Assembly: GCA_002197995.1 (NCBI GenBank)
Contig: NGZR01000007.1
Span: 1,632,399 to 1,696,398, forward strand
DNA from: Gaeumannomyces sp. JS-464
Lineage: Eukaryota > Ascomycota > Sordariomycetes > Magnaporthales > Magnaporthaceae
DNA length: 64,000 nucleotides
Direction: 5' to 3'
Under the pieces are notes generated by a model that was given only the letters and a program-made list of their open reading frames with translations, searched no databases and was not told where the DNA came from. This document shows positions 25,544 through 35,914 of the stretch, one piece after another. Every line of letters starts with the position of its first letter. Positions within the stretch are counted from its first letter, which is position 1. The position numbers and the translations under genes are program-made.

Positions 25544-26046
25544 TTATCTTGTCATTGGAGGGTAGCACCAGGCAATCCGATCTTGGGGGGCCACAGCTTT
25601 GGCCGGGTCTTGCGGAGGCTTGACTTTTTGGTAGATGAGGCACTTGCGCACCCTCCAAAGGAACTTTTCGGAATACTGGGGATCGATTTCCTCGTTAGCA
25701 CATTGTTAAGCGGGAAAATGGCCGGGTAGATGCCTTGGTCTGAGAGGAAAACGTACAATTTCGGGTTGGCTCTGGCATTGAACATCCTTTGGATCATCCA
25801 CACGCATCACCAGGCGCTCAACCTTGCAGCTATACACTCCATTATTTTTTACCAGCTTAAACGGAAGGCCGTTAGTGCATGGGCTCCTTCTTGCATAGAA
25901 AAGCACGGAAATGTTACCTTGCCAAGGGATTCTGTCATGTAATTACTTGGGACACTAAAATCCTTCTTCGTCTCCGCGGGCGTTGGCGTGGCCCAGCACA
26001 GAATGGGGAGAAGTAGCAGCAGAATGTAGCCGACGTCGAGTTGCAT
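25544..26046 (-). CDS. Small secreted protein, three exons (effector-type candidate)
   Basis: Exons 26046-25918, 25855-25757 and 25675-25544 give 119 residues. Both introns are phase 0. Intron 1 has GTAACA, a perfect CACTAACG branch and an unusual AAG acceptor; intron 2 has GTACGT, GCTAACG and CCCCAG. Residues 1-19 form a clear signal peptide (YILLLLLPILCWA) with cleavage expected near ATPTP. The mature part contains four Cys (in GVYSCKV, DVQCQ, RKCLI and AWCYP). No domain recognised. The two-intron, phase-0, signal-peptide-in-exon-1 plan resembles the two paralogues at 34.2 and 43.1 kb, though the sequence does not align convincingly with them. The good splice signals and preserved frame argue that this is a real gene; expression is untested. 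Confidence 0.55.
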
Positions 26047-27119
26047 GGCAAGCGGTGCTGCGTCAATTTGGGCTGCCTGGCACGGGACGCTGTGTGGGTG
26101 GAGAACGTGTGGGGGTTGATGTGAAGGCTGGAGGGCAAAATTCGGCAGTGGAAACGGGGGAAAGGTCGAGATTCTGGGACGGGAGCTGGACTGTCGCGGC
26201 AATCGTAGGTTATAAATTTGTCGCAGAAAAAGGGGAGAGACAAAAAAACAAGCCTGCTAGCATTTTCTTGTGGATTGTGGGTGGGCGGACGGGGATGGGT
26301 CTTCCAGCCGCGAAGGCGCAGACCGTGATTCGGATCGTTGGCTTCACGTTCGAATTACATACATGGGTAGACAGCATTGGCAGGGGCTGTGATGGGCCCT
26401 GGTTTGGCAGCTTACTACCAGATCCGGCTGTTGGTTGCCAGTTTCTTGTTTAAATTTACCCTGTCAATCTTTTTTTAGGATCTTTTTTGCTTTCGGCACG
26501 AACAGATCAGTGGGGCGTTGTTGGTCGTCAAGGGTTCGCCTGCGATGTTTCTGCGGTCAATGCAACCCTTTGGAGTTCATAGGGAGGCCCCTGGGCATGG
26601 ACTCCCAGCCCATTCTCGTGCAAAGACGATATTTTCAGCGACACCTGTCTGCTATGCCGCGCGGCTCGAAATCTCAAGCGCGGCGCTTTTTGGTCGTCGG
26701 ATGCCCGGCCAGGGATGGTTCGGGTAAGGCCACCGAAGGCAGCCCGCCTGGGTAAACTGGCCTTCTGCTCAGCAATTGCCGCCGAATCAGATCATTCCAC
26801 AAGTTTCTGCATCGCGAAAGGGAAAATGCATCGCAGTCTCGGCGTGTTCGTCAGAAACCAGATCGAGGTGCCGAGTGCTCGGGACGGAACGGGCCCCGAC
26901 GACCGTGTCAAAGCTATCAAAAGGGGCGAAACTGACGCAAGGGTCAACGGGCTGGAGAACGCGGAGATGGTGGAGGAGCGGGTGAGTGGGCGTCGTCGCG
27001 GGTTGGGGGATCAGAGGGACGTGGGGATGCTGCTGATCGGAGAGCTGATGCAACTAGCGCACGCGCGGTGCGAGTATGTGGGCTGCACGCCGGGGATGGA
27101 GCGAGCTGGTGGAAGTCAC
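26047..27119. other. Intergenic
   Basis: 5' flank of the secreted-protein gene and unassigned sequence. A 26715-27143 open frame has no recognisable content. Confidence 0.35.
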
Positions 27120-28330
27120 CGCCGCCAGGCCCTCGGGCCTTAGGGCAACATCATTGCTGAATCCGTGGAGGATCTAGATCTCATCACCAGCCGCTAAGTG
27201 CCGGTATGCGATTCCCAGGTAACCGTCGGCCGTCGAGAAGATGTGGCCGTCTCGGCGGCTATTGCATTCCAGATACAAGCCATTGTAGTACTCAACGCAC
27301 GCTTCTCTGTTGAGCCGACCAGCCCATCAGTGTATACTGGGATGGGGTCGCGGTAAGCATCTACAATTTCCCGGCAGGCCTCTTTAATCCGGGAGACTCT
27401 AGCTGAGCCAGTGCTTGGAAGCCCTCCTCGAGTATGTATGGACGCGGATCTCTTCCCCAGAGCGTCGAGAGTACTGCAGCGGCGGCCGAGGTGGGATCAG
27501 AATCTGGGTCCGTACACCGTTCATCCCGCCGCAAAGCAGCCTGTGCCGCCGCAAGTAGCGGGTAAGGTATTTCACGAGATCTGGGGGCTCGTCCTTCCCC
27601 GAACCGTGAACGTCATAGAACGCTTTCCCGCTGAGCTGCCCGCTCCCAAGCTTCAAGACGACCACACAGGAGCCGAGCACGCGCAGCATCCTTCTCCCCG
27701 GCGCCGCGCCCCGTACAGCCTCCGGCAGGTTTGCGATATTACGCAGCAGCCCGGCGCCGGCGGGGATGGCATCAGGACGTCGCTAAACACACCATGAGCA
27801 TTCTGGGCATATCTCGCAGCGGAGGAATATCATACAATGCATCGCGGTAAGACTGCGGGGCCCACAAAGGGGTGCAAAGCTCAAGGTCCTGCTGATCGAA
27901 CTGTCACCGGGATAGCCTCCGATTTTCGCCGGCGGGGGGGCTGGATTGCAGGCTTCAACGAACGCCAGGGTCGTGTAGTCCGGGCCGCGGGTCCCGGCGA
28001 GGTAGGCTTCGAACAAGTCGACACTTGTGTCATCGGCAGTCTGGGAATCGCCGTAGTTTGCCTAGAGGATGACTTAAATCAGCAGCGCCAATTAAGCTGT
28101 ACATAGCAGTAATCTGGAGGATCGACAGCTTCCCTTTTTGTGGGGGAGGCTGCCTTCCCCACCTCCTCCTTCAAAATGACATGGAGAATTTCGAGGACTC
28201 CAATGACGCGAGCGTCGCTGCCAAGGATGGAATTGACGGTGGGGATGCGGGGTACTCTTGGGGTTGAGGATCGGACGAGGTGCTCATTGATCAAAGCACC
28301 TGTTGTTAAAAGTGCCCATTTCATTTATGC
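27120..28330 (-). pseudogene. HET-domain-like relic
   Basis: Minus-strand fragments in shifting frames include STLWGRDPRPYILEEGFQAL, EIVDAYRDPIPVYTDGLVGS, CVEYYNGLYLECNSRRDGHI and FSTADGYLGIAYRHLAAGDE, then a TAG stop, then ILHGFSND. The block with a hydrophobic TADGYLGIA and GDEI.ILHG resembles the C-terminal tail common to HET-domain proteins (TxxGYxGLGP...GDxVxxLxGxxxPFVLR). Further protein-like pieces upstream on the same strand (27399-27689, 27783-28016, 28079-28324) probably belong to the same decayed gene, but no HET-domain core was identified. Frame changes and at least one stop mark it as broken. Confidence 0.4.
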
Positions 28331-28804
28331 TGAACACTTCCAGCACCATCAAATCGGGCACGCAGGTACTGTTCCGGGTAAACGGCCTTGGCCCATGCCG
28401 CCGGGAGTGGACCGACCCCTCCAGAGCAGCCATGTGTGGGTTTTTTTTTTTTCGGCATCCCGGTTATTCTCCCATCGCCAATCTGCACCGCATCGAGCCG
28501 GAATCGCAGGTCGGCCTTGGATGGAGTCGACGTTGCCGCCTCAAGCGCCATTTCCCCTTCACTTATATAGCCGGACGAATCACGACTAGCTTCCCCGCGT
28601 TCCAAGTGGGAAAATTGATGTAGCGATTGGTGGACTCGGAAGAGTGCTTCGTTACTGAGATGATCCAATGTTCTGGCCTGGGCATAAGTCATTGATATTT
28701 AACAGCAATCTTCTCCGCACCCGCTCTTCATCTCGAGATGGCGGCGCGTACTCTTTCTGGTGCCAGCGCAGAAACAAGGGCTCCCCGACGGCCCACTGCC
28801 AGCC
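28331..28804. other. Promoter region of the GH43 gene
   Basis: A TATA-like TTATATAG lies near 28562-28569, about 240 bp before the start codon. A T homopolymer lies at about 28440-28452. An open minus-strand frame here (28321-28692) is protein-like but unrecognised and might be the amino end of the HET-like relic. Confidence 0.35.
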
Positions 28805-30587
28805 ATGAACCGAGTCCTCAAACTCGTCTGCCTCGCCAGCGCCCTCACGGGCCTGCACCTGGCGAGCGCCCAGCCGGCTAACAAATCCTTCACGAACCCC
28901 GTGCTTCCTGGCTGGCACTCCGACCCCTCGTGTGCCCGTAGCCCGGATGGCGTTTTTCTCTGCGTCACCTCTACCTTTATTGCCTTCCCTGGCCTGCCTG
29001 TATACGCCTCCAAGGACCTGCTGAACTGGAAGCTGGCCAGCCATGTGTGGAGCCGCGAGTCCCAGCTCCCTGGCGTGAGCCGCGCGTCCTGGCGTCAGAT
29101 GGGCGGCATGTACGCGCCCACGATCCGCTACCACGACGGCTTCTGGTGGGTGGTATGCGAGTACCTCGACGGGCCCACGGGCATTCTTGGGGTGCTCTTC
29201 AAGACCACGGACCCCTTTAGCGACGACGCCTGGTCCGATCCTGTCCTCTTCCATCCGGGCCGCATCGACCCGGACCTGTTCTGGGACGACGACGGCACCC
29301 TCTACGCCGCTACTCAGGGCATCGTCCTGCAGACCCTCGACCCAGTCACAGGCGCGCTCAGCCAGCCGCCCATCGAGCTCTGGAACGGCACGGGAGGGGT
29401 CTGGCCCGAAGGTCCTCGGTTCTACAAGCGAGGCGGCTGGTACTATCTCCTCATCGCTGAGGGCGGCACCGCGACCGACCACGCCGTGACCATGGCGCGC
29501 GCCCGTACCATCACCGGCCCCTACGAGGCCAGTCCGCATAACCCGCACTTGACAAACCGTGGGACGGGCCAGTTCTTCCAGACTGTTGGGCATGCGGACC
29601 TGTTCCAGGACGGAGACGGAAACTGGTGGGGCATGTGTCTCGCCACGCGATCGGGCCCCCAGTATCGCTACTATCCTATGGGTCGCGAGGCTGTCCTCTT
29701 TCCCGTGCGGTGGGACGATCCGACCGACTGGCCGGTCCTGCAGCCTGTCCGTGGCCGCATGGAGGGCCCGCTGCCAACCGTCTCGAGCCCGCGCGAGCTG
29801 CCTGGTCCGGGGCCTTTTGTCGCAGACGACGAGAATGTGGACTTTACGTCAGCGTCCAAAATCCCCGCAAACCTGATTTACTGGCGCGTGCCCCGCGACG
29901 AATCCTTCTCCCTAGCTTCGGGGAAGGGACTCAAGATGGTGCCGTTGAGGGCCAACATCACGGGCGTGACGGGAAACAACATGGACCTGAACGGGCAGAA
30001 TGGCCTGACCTTCATTGGGCGGCGCCAGACGCACACGCTCTTCACCTTCTCGATCGACCTCGACTTCACGCCTCAGGCGGCCGGGCAAGAGGCTGGCGCG
30101 ACCGTCTTCCTGACCCAATACAACCACATCGACCTCGGCGTCGTGGGTCTGGCGCCTTGCAGCGGCAGCGGCAAGGTCGCGCGCTTCCTGCGACTGCGCG
30201 CCACGGCCCTGCAGGGCGGGACGGCGCCGGCGCCAGTGCAGGCGGCGCGTGCCGGACAACTGGACGGGCGCGATCCGGCTCACAGTGCGCGCGGTCAGCC
30301 TGACCGAGTACGAGCTGTCGGCATCGAGCGCCGGAAATGAGGGGTCTGCAATTGTGCTCGGTAGGGTGTCATCGCAGCTGGTGAGTGGTGGGACGGGCCA
30401 GTTCGTAGGCGCGCTGCTAGGCGCGTTCGCGACCTGCAACGGCGCGGGCGGCTCGGGCGTCGCCTGTCCAGGCGGCGGTGTCCCTGCCTACGTTTCTCGG
30501 TGGAAGTACACTGCTGAGGGTCAGCATGTCGCGGCGGGACGACGTTGCGCCCCCGCGGCCGCCACCGGCGTCGTGAGCAGGGGATAG
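28805..30587 (+). CDS. Secreted GH43 glycoside hydrolase (beta-xylosidase/arabinofuranosidase type)
   Basis: The open frame starts at 28760, but the second Met (28805) heads a clean signal peptide (MNRVLKLVCLASALTGLHLA) and is the better start. The catalytic five-bladed propeller shows the GH43 triad: D40 in GWHSDPS (base), D155 in RIDPDLFWDDDG (pKa modulator) and E202 in VWPEGPRF (acid). A C-terminal beta-sandwich of the xylosidase-associated type follows. The frame running from 28760 ends at 30340. The family-like continuation (VPDNWTGAIRLTVRAVSLTE) is in the neighbouring frame from about 30240 to 30587, so one extra base (a G in the GGCGG repeats near 30243) breaks the frame. Corrected length is 593 residues. 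It acts outside the cell on xylan or arabinan side chains; exact substrate unknown. Confidence 0.85.
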
Positions 30588-31078
30588 AGACTAAAAACAA
30601 ACGTCGATAGTTTGAAAAATGCCAAAGCGCTACCTAAGCCAAGGGAACAGAGGAAGAATAGACGGCAGGCCACGGGAAAAGGGGCAGGATCAAAGAGGGA
30701 GGGAGACAGCTGCACCGTAGTTCATAATGCTCAGGGTGCTGGAATCGAGGGATCCACCTCCCACGGTCGTGCCCCACACTCAGTGCCGTTTGGCCACAAA
30801 CCGCAGATCTTCCCACTGGCCAACCACGTATTTTCTTTTTTGGATAAACTCAGAAACTTTTTTCCCTTCCTGGCGATCCATTTCTTGATATCCAACGTTT
30901 TCCCCTTGTATCCTATCTGCTTTCGAATATTCCGACCCGGCGCCCTCTGGTCCTTTTATCATCTTTTTTTTTTTAGCACACCATCTTATTTCGTCAGCTG
31001 GGATGCTGCCAGCCGGACCCCTGGAAATGGTGGAGCTCCAGGGCCGAGCTGGGTTGCTGTTCAGTATGATGTATGGTA
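30588..31078. other. Intergenic
   Basis: 3' flank of the GH43 gene. No gene recognised. Confidence 0.4.
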
Positions 31079-31471
31079 TTAATTGGGACCCGAAAGCAAG
31101 CTACTGTACGTCAGATCTACCTTGAACAAACTCGCAACCCATTCCCGGTAGTCTGTATCCATCCAGCGTGCCAAGATGCGCAGCGACGCCACAAGCATAT
31201 ACATACCCATAAGGGTCCTGGTGTTTCCCATGGCGACATCATAGACGTACTCAAACATGGTCCCCCTGTTACAGACGAAGCCCAGCTTCCAATCGTGCTC
31301 CGTGACCAGGATGATAGGCATGGCCGTAGGCACCTTGACCCCCGCGTCCTGGCACGCATCCACCCAAACCTTGACTCGGTTGTACCACGCCACCGTCCAG
31401 ACGGTCAGCTGCGCCCGGCCCTCATCCGAAGGCGATCGGGTAATGCGGCGGGAAGGATGGAGCGCCGGCAT
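31079..31471 (-). pseudogene. Fragment of a fungal PD-(D/E)XK nuclease-like protein
   Basis: An open frame of 130 residues contains RAQLTVWTVAWYNRVKVWVD, then ILVTEHDWKLGFVCNRG and LMGMYMLVASLRILARWMDT, with DYREWVAS after it. These match the C-terminal third of the large fungal PD-(D/E)XK nuclease-like family (PDDEXK_12 in domain databases), whose members end with a [FY]xEW motif. The amino-terminal two thirds with the nuclease core were not found upstream in any frame, so this is a truncated copy. Confidence 0.5.
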
Positions 31472-32093
31472 CGAGCGGACCGGGCAGCGGTCGTGGGGCG
31501 GCTTGGCTGGGCGCGGCGGGACCGGAATCGCGTGTGGGTGTGAGGGCTTGGAGGCCGAGGCCCTGGTGGGGGGGAGGTGTGTTCGCGGACACTCAAAGTG
31601 GAGATGCGGTTCGGCGCGCTTCAGCTTCTTGGCCTCGGTGTTGTGCCGCTTGGTGCGTTTCCTTTTCTCGAACTCTGCCTACGGGGGTTGGAGGGGGCCT
31701 TCAAGGTCGCCGTTGCAGGTTTTTGCGAGCCAGGAATCGACGCGACACCGAATGCAGACATAGGATTCGAGGTGGCAAAGTGAAGAGGACATGGCTGCGC
31801 ATATTCGCAATGAGAATGAGGCACGGGAGGGCGGTAGTAGGCCATTTTATGTGGCGCTGTGCCAGGCACTTGTTTCGTATCAGGCCCGTGCACGCAGGAA
31901 ATTTTGGAGCTGCTAATTCGATAGGTACTTTCTTTGTCTTTTACAATCCCGCGAGGGCCGGGGGTGTGTGCTTTTAGCACCTTCCTCTGCACAACACCAG
32001 CTTGTTTTTATACATTAAAAAAAAAAAAAAAAAAAAAAAGGGGAAGATGAACAGGAACGGGAAGATAAGCAGGAACAGGAAGGGGAAAGATCA
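31472..32093. other. Intergenic with A23 tract
   Basis: A run of 23 A lies at 32017-32039, followed by a purine-rich GGGAAGATGAACAGG-like stretch. No gene recognised. Confidence 0.4.
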
Positions 32094-33349
32094 CTAGCAC
32101 CGAAGCCTCCACGATCGCGGATCCTCATCACCAGAATCGGCCTCGAAGCGTCTCTTCCGGCTACGTCCTCGTCTGGGCTCATCGTCCCAATCCACCGCGA
32201 ACTTTTGATCTCCATCGAATTGAGGAGAATCGACCGTGGTCTTTTCGTCATCATCGTGGGAGTCGCCCTCGCGGTTATCCTGAGCTGCCGCGCTCCGCTT
32301 CCTCGGGCTCCGAGACCGGGCAAAACGCAGCAACTTCCGGCACTCGGCCGGGCTGTGCATCTTTGCGGCCGGGACGCCAGTTTCGGGGTCCCGGACGTAG
32401 AGGCACCGGGCCACCGGGGCGTTGGATACGAAGTGCGAGGGTGAAACGGTTGGGTTTAGGATCGTGTAGGCGAAGCGCGCAAAGAGGCACTGCTTGGAGA
32501 GGCCCGGAGGCACGCCGTGCAGTGAGCGGTTGTGCCAGAGGCCGCCAACCTCGCCGACGCCGCCAGGAGAGGCGACAACGTGGATCAGCAGTCGGAGCTG
32601 CTTGGTGGTCGTCATAGGCTGGCCCGAGCCCGAAGAATCTTCTTCAACCTCCTTGGGCACGAAACAGAATTGGCGTTCATCATAGACGCGGTGGAGATCG
32701 GCACGCAAAGGCAACAGGTTGGCGGGAGTGTCCTGGCCTTCGCTGGAATAGTAAAGGGCCGTCAAATTGCCGTAAATGTCCATCTGATTTTGGCTCCACC
32801 ATTCGCGCTCGCTAGACGGGACGCAGTGGGTAACGTCGACACCGTGGGCATATTTGGTTGCGACGCAAAAGGGAGGACGCTGGTTCACAGCGACGCCCAG
32901 CAATCTCTCGTTGGTCTGAAGTTGCAGGCGGTTCCAACTCGCGGGCATATCCCGTGCGGAAAGACCCAATCCGAAAACCGGGGGACGATGGGGTACGGCT
33001 CGGCGGCGCTAGTGGGCACCAGGTGGAAGTAATATTTGTCGTCGCGTAGGATCCCGTCGGCCGGCCGCTCGATGCGCTGCTGGCCCGGCTTGTCGGTGGA
33101 GAAAAACGAGCCCTCCCACCTGTTGCAGGCTATGAGGCCACAGGCTGCGAGAGCCGTGTCGTAGCAAACGCCGCCATCGTCGAGCCGAGGCAGGGAGAGA
33201 AATACGGCCGAGGTGAAATCGACGTCATAGCCGGGGTGCGCAAAGCGGATGATCGATTGAGGAGACCAGGAGGCGAACGAGGGCGCGATCGCGCCAGGCT
33301 CGTCTGGCGGCGCGCGGGCCCTCATTGTCGACAAATGCGATGCGGACAC
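32094..33349 (-). CDS. HNH endonuclease-domain protein (one-base frame break)
   Basis: Two overlapping frames make one protein of about 418 residues. The first (33349 to about 32950) has the N-terminal module seen in fungal HNH proteins, IIRFAHPGYD and VCYDTALAACGLIACNRWEG. The second (about 32950 to 32094) has the HNH core: VTHCVPSSEREWW, then NLLPLRADLHRVYDERQFCF and VPK. The frames meet at a GGG run (about 32949); one missing G accounts for the break and gives a whole codon number. A basic, Arg/Ser-rich C-terminus (RKRSAAAQDN, RGRSRKRRF) looks like nuclear-localisation sequence. Such proteins are abundant in Pezizomycotina; their role is not known. There is no intron. The gene sits between two runs of 23 A (32017 and 33500). 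Confidence 0.7.
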
Positions 33350-34028
33350 CTATATGGGGGTCGTACCTTGTGGCACTCGCTTTCACCTTCGGGTTGGTGG
33401 TTCAAGGAAGCTGTGGTGGCTGTTGTAATTGGGAATTGGCTGCCAATCAGGCGAGTCACGTGCATGTCACGTGTCAGACATGGGTATCTTCTCTGAGCCA
33501 AAAAAAAAAAAAAAAAAAAAAAGTAGACACCTCGTACCTACGCATAAAAAGGGATACCAGAAGATAAAGGAAGAGATAAAGGAATAGAGAGAGGAAAGGA
33601 CAAAGGAAGGACAAAGAGAAGGGAAAAAAAGTGGGAGGGAAATACCTAGGTGGTATGCACAAACAGATCCCAGAGCTCCTAAAGGTGCAGACGCACTCCG
33701 TTCTAGGGGATCGGCGCCGCGGCGGCCAGCGTCGCAGTTGCAATCAATGGGTGTGGAACGGCCGGCTGTGTTCTTGGCGCTCTCGCTGAAGACCGGGGTT
33801 GGCAAACCAACAGCCAACCCCCCTGCGTTGAGAGGAGTAAGCATTCTTAAAAAGGGCCCAATTATTCGATTCTCGTGTAGCTTGGTAGCCAGGTATAGCG
33901 CCGCTAATTAGGAAATTATAAGGAGTTCTAATTATGGGACAGACTCAGTTTGATGTGCTAGTCGCACGCTTACTGTGCACAATGTCACAGTCCTTCCCTT
34001 TCAAAGTCGTGCATATATACCGCCTCGG
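33350..34028. other. Intergenic with A23 tract
   Basis: Contains a 23-base A run (33500-33522). It includes the upstream flank of the minus-strand HNH gene and of the plus-strand secreted-protein gene. No further gene recognised. Confidence 0.4.
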
Positions 34029-34037
34029 TATATAAAC
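34029..34037 (+). promoter_or_regulatory. TATA box
   Basis: TATATAAAC lies 132 bases before the ATG at 34169. A second TATATA-type motif lies at about 34013-34020. Confidence 0.5.
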
Positions 34038-34168
34038 TGGAAGGGCATCGCTTTTAGCTAGAGTTTTTATATCCGCCATGTTCAAAAAAAAAAATCCAAC
34101 ACCTTACGAGCTCGTTTCCGCCTGGATCTGCCTGAGCGCCTCTTGCTACCAACCAGCGAAAAAAGCCC

Positions 34169-34814
34169 ATGATGGTCAACACGCATTTTGTCCTTCTCTC
34201 CCTTCTCCCGGTGCTGTCTGTGGCCGCGGCAAACCCACTGTATAAAAAGGGCCCAGTGGACAAGGCAGTCTACATCGGCGTAAGTGACTCCATTTCCTTT
34301 CCAACCGTTTACACCAAGGGGGAATCGGTTCGATTTACCTGGGTTGTGGCGATATTAGGGGACCGTGCTAACGAATATCTTATAGGAATGTAAATATCTT
34401 ACTAATAAAATCTTCCCGAAAGCAGCTGCCGTATGGCACTGCGTTGCCACCAAAGGGCCTGAGAACACAACGCCGAAAGAAGAGATAAAAGAGCGCTGTG
34501 AAACACCTGTATGTTGGTGAAGCCGTACCTGGTGTTTTCGAACCGCACTTTTAATCTTATGACTATTCGCTAACCACTTCAATGCTTCTATCTTTAGTGT
34601 CAAAAGGAGGGTATCTTTAGTGTCAAAAGGAGGGTATCTTTAGTGTCAAAAGGAGGGTGTCGCCTGCATTTTATACATGGGCGATAGCTACCAGGCTAGG
34701 ATATCGCTCTTTAAGGGTCTCTCGGTTAAAAGGGTTGATGAGCTTCAAGGGAAATGCAATCCCGAGGACATCGACGTCAAGAAAGTGAAAGAGAATTTCA
34801 AGATTCCTTCCTAA
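34169..34814 (+). CDS. Small secreted protein with a triplicated 3' splice site (paralogue of the 43.1-kb gene)
   Basis: Exons 34169-34279, 34386-34508 and 34644-34814 (37, 41 and 56 codons plus stop) give 134 residues; both introns are phase 0. Donors are GTAAGT and GTATGT, with a CGCTAAC branch in intron 2. Residues 1-21 are a signal peptide (MMVNTHFVLLSLLPVLSVAA). Mature Cys lie in ECKY, WHCV, ERCE, CQKEGVAC and QGKC. The intron 2 acceptor TTTAG|TGT occurs three times, 23 bp apart (exon starts 34598, 34621 and 34644). Only the third keeps the frame that ends VKKVKENFKIPS. The paralogue at 43.1 kb shares exon sizes, the G|E junction at intron 1, a Q-x-EG-x-x-C motif after intron 2 and a C-terminal Cys plus V-K-x-N ending. 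Function unknown; an effector-like role is inference. Confidence 0.65.
34589..34657 (+). repeat. Three tandem 23-bp units spanning an intron-exon boundary
   Basis: Copies at 34589-34611, 34612-34634 and 34635-34657 are identical over their full length. Each unit begins TATCTTTAG and ends GGAGGG, so each carries a 3' splice site plus the first coding bases. The period is not a multiple of three, so choice of acceptor changes the downstream frame. Confidence 0.9.
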
Positions 34815-35337
34815 TCCGCGCTACTGCGTATGAAGGCTGTGCAGGGCTTATTTAAGCGGGAGGGGTATGATATATGTCCATGCAGGATGTTGGTTGAGGC
34901 TTTCTGCTCAGTGCTTGTTTCAAGCAGGTTAGGGGTATAAAGGGTGGTCTAGTGGAGGAAGTCATAGCTGAACAAGAGAATTTAAATGCTTTCCGCTGCT
35001 TCTAAAAAAGGTAGATATGAACCTCACAAGGTGTTTGTGGTTCCGAGCATTCGCAAGGGTATGGTGCACCGGTAGCCGTGGTTATAAGCTATATTCCAAG
35101 CATCTTGCATAGATGTATTCGGAACCGGTGCGGAATCAAAGAGACTCAGGGGCTGGCTGTAGCGGAGCGCGCTGGGGGATACGCATGGCGAGGACAGCTC
35201 GGAATCTGATTATTTCCCCGCCTAGCTGGTGTTTTTGTCCGTCGGTAACCGCCGGCGGAAGACACAGGACCTTCTTGCTTAACGCCATTTCTGTGGCCGC
35301 CTTTTGGAGTGGAAACCTCGGCATTCGGCTAAAGGGG
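34815..35337. other. Flank between secreted-protein gene and retroelement
   Basis: 3' flank of the secreted-protein gene. No gene recognised. The last bases (AAAGGGG) form the left side of the target site of the retroelement. Confidence 0.4.
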
Positions 35338-35651
35338 TGTCACAAGGGTGCAATGCAGGCTTAAGAGGATTGTATTACTTTATAAAAGCTAATAATCTTT
35401 TTAAGGCCTTAAAAGATGCTTAAGGGGTTAGAATTTGCTGAGGAGATTTATGGAAGACGCAGGGATTAAATAGCCAGACCTTTGTGGCCCGTGCAAATGG
35501 GTCCGTCCACTTACGCCATCGCCGTTAGCCCGATTGGTAGCCCTGTTTTAACGATTGGCTTTGCTGCTCCGACGCCTATTCCTTACAGGCGCATGGGCCT
35601 TCGGGCCTTAGTGAGGCTATTCCCAAGGATACCTGGCGCTTCCGTGTAACA
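35338..35651 (-). repeat. 3' LTR of the retrotransposon (left copy)
   Basis: 314 bp, beginning TGTCAC and ending GTAACA, near-perfect short inverted ends. It pairs with the right copy; the differences seen are almost all C/T or G/A transitions, as expected after RIP. Confidence 0.88.
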
Positions 35652-35655
35652 CAAA

Positions 35656-35667
35656 CCTCCCCTTCCT
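35656..35667 (-). other. Polypurine tract
   Basis: AGGAAGGGGAGG on the minus strand, just inside the left LTR, is where second-strand synthesis would be primed. It fixes the element's orientation as minus. Confidence 0.65.
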
Positions 35668-35689
35668 AAGGGCTCGTCCCGAGACCCTT

Positions 35690-35914
35690 TTAGGTTAACC
35701 GTGGCTTTTTGCGTGCTAAAGGTTCCTGGCCAGACATTTTTTTGGCTAAGGCTATCCTAGCGGGGGGCACGCGCTCGTCCCTGGGTTTGTCGGGGTACCG
35801 TTGGTGGTAGGCCACGACTTTGGCTTTGGCTTCTTCGCCATCGAAGTGCTCCCAAAGCTCCCATATTTTGTCCCGTTTTTTCAGGTATCCTTTCCACCTT
35901 ACACGGTACAACAC
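35690..35914 (-). pseudogene. Retrotransposon chromodomain
   Basis: 74-residue frame with YRVRWKGYLKKRDKIWELWE, the aromatic-rich chromodomain core, at the C-terminal end of the pol polyprotein. It places the element among chromoviruses, which use this module to target chromatin. Confidence 0.8.

Noticed and set aside
28652..29593. Minus-strand open frame of 313 residues
   Set aside because: It is the antisense shadow of the GH43 gene, whose catalytic motifs are clear on the plus strand.
32017..33522. HNH gene as a processed retrogene because of poly-A
   Set aside because: The A tracts are on the strand opposite to the gene, so they are not a copied poly-A tail.
34589..34657. CRISPR-like array
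   Set aside because: Units are directly abutting tandem copies without spacers, in a eukaryotic gene.
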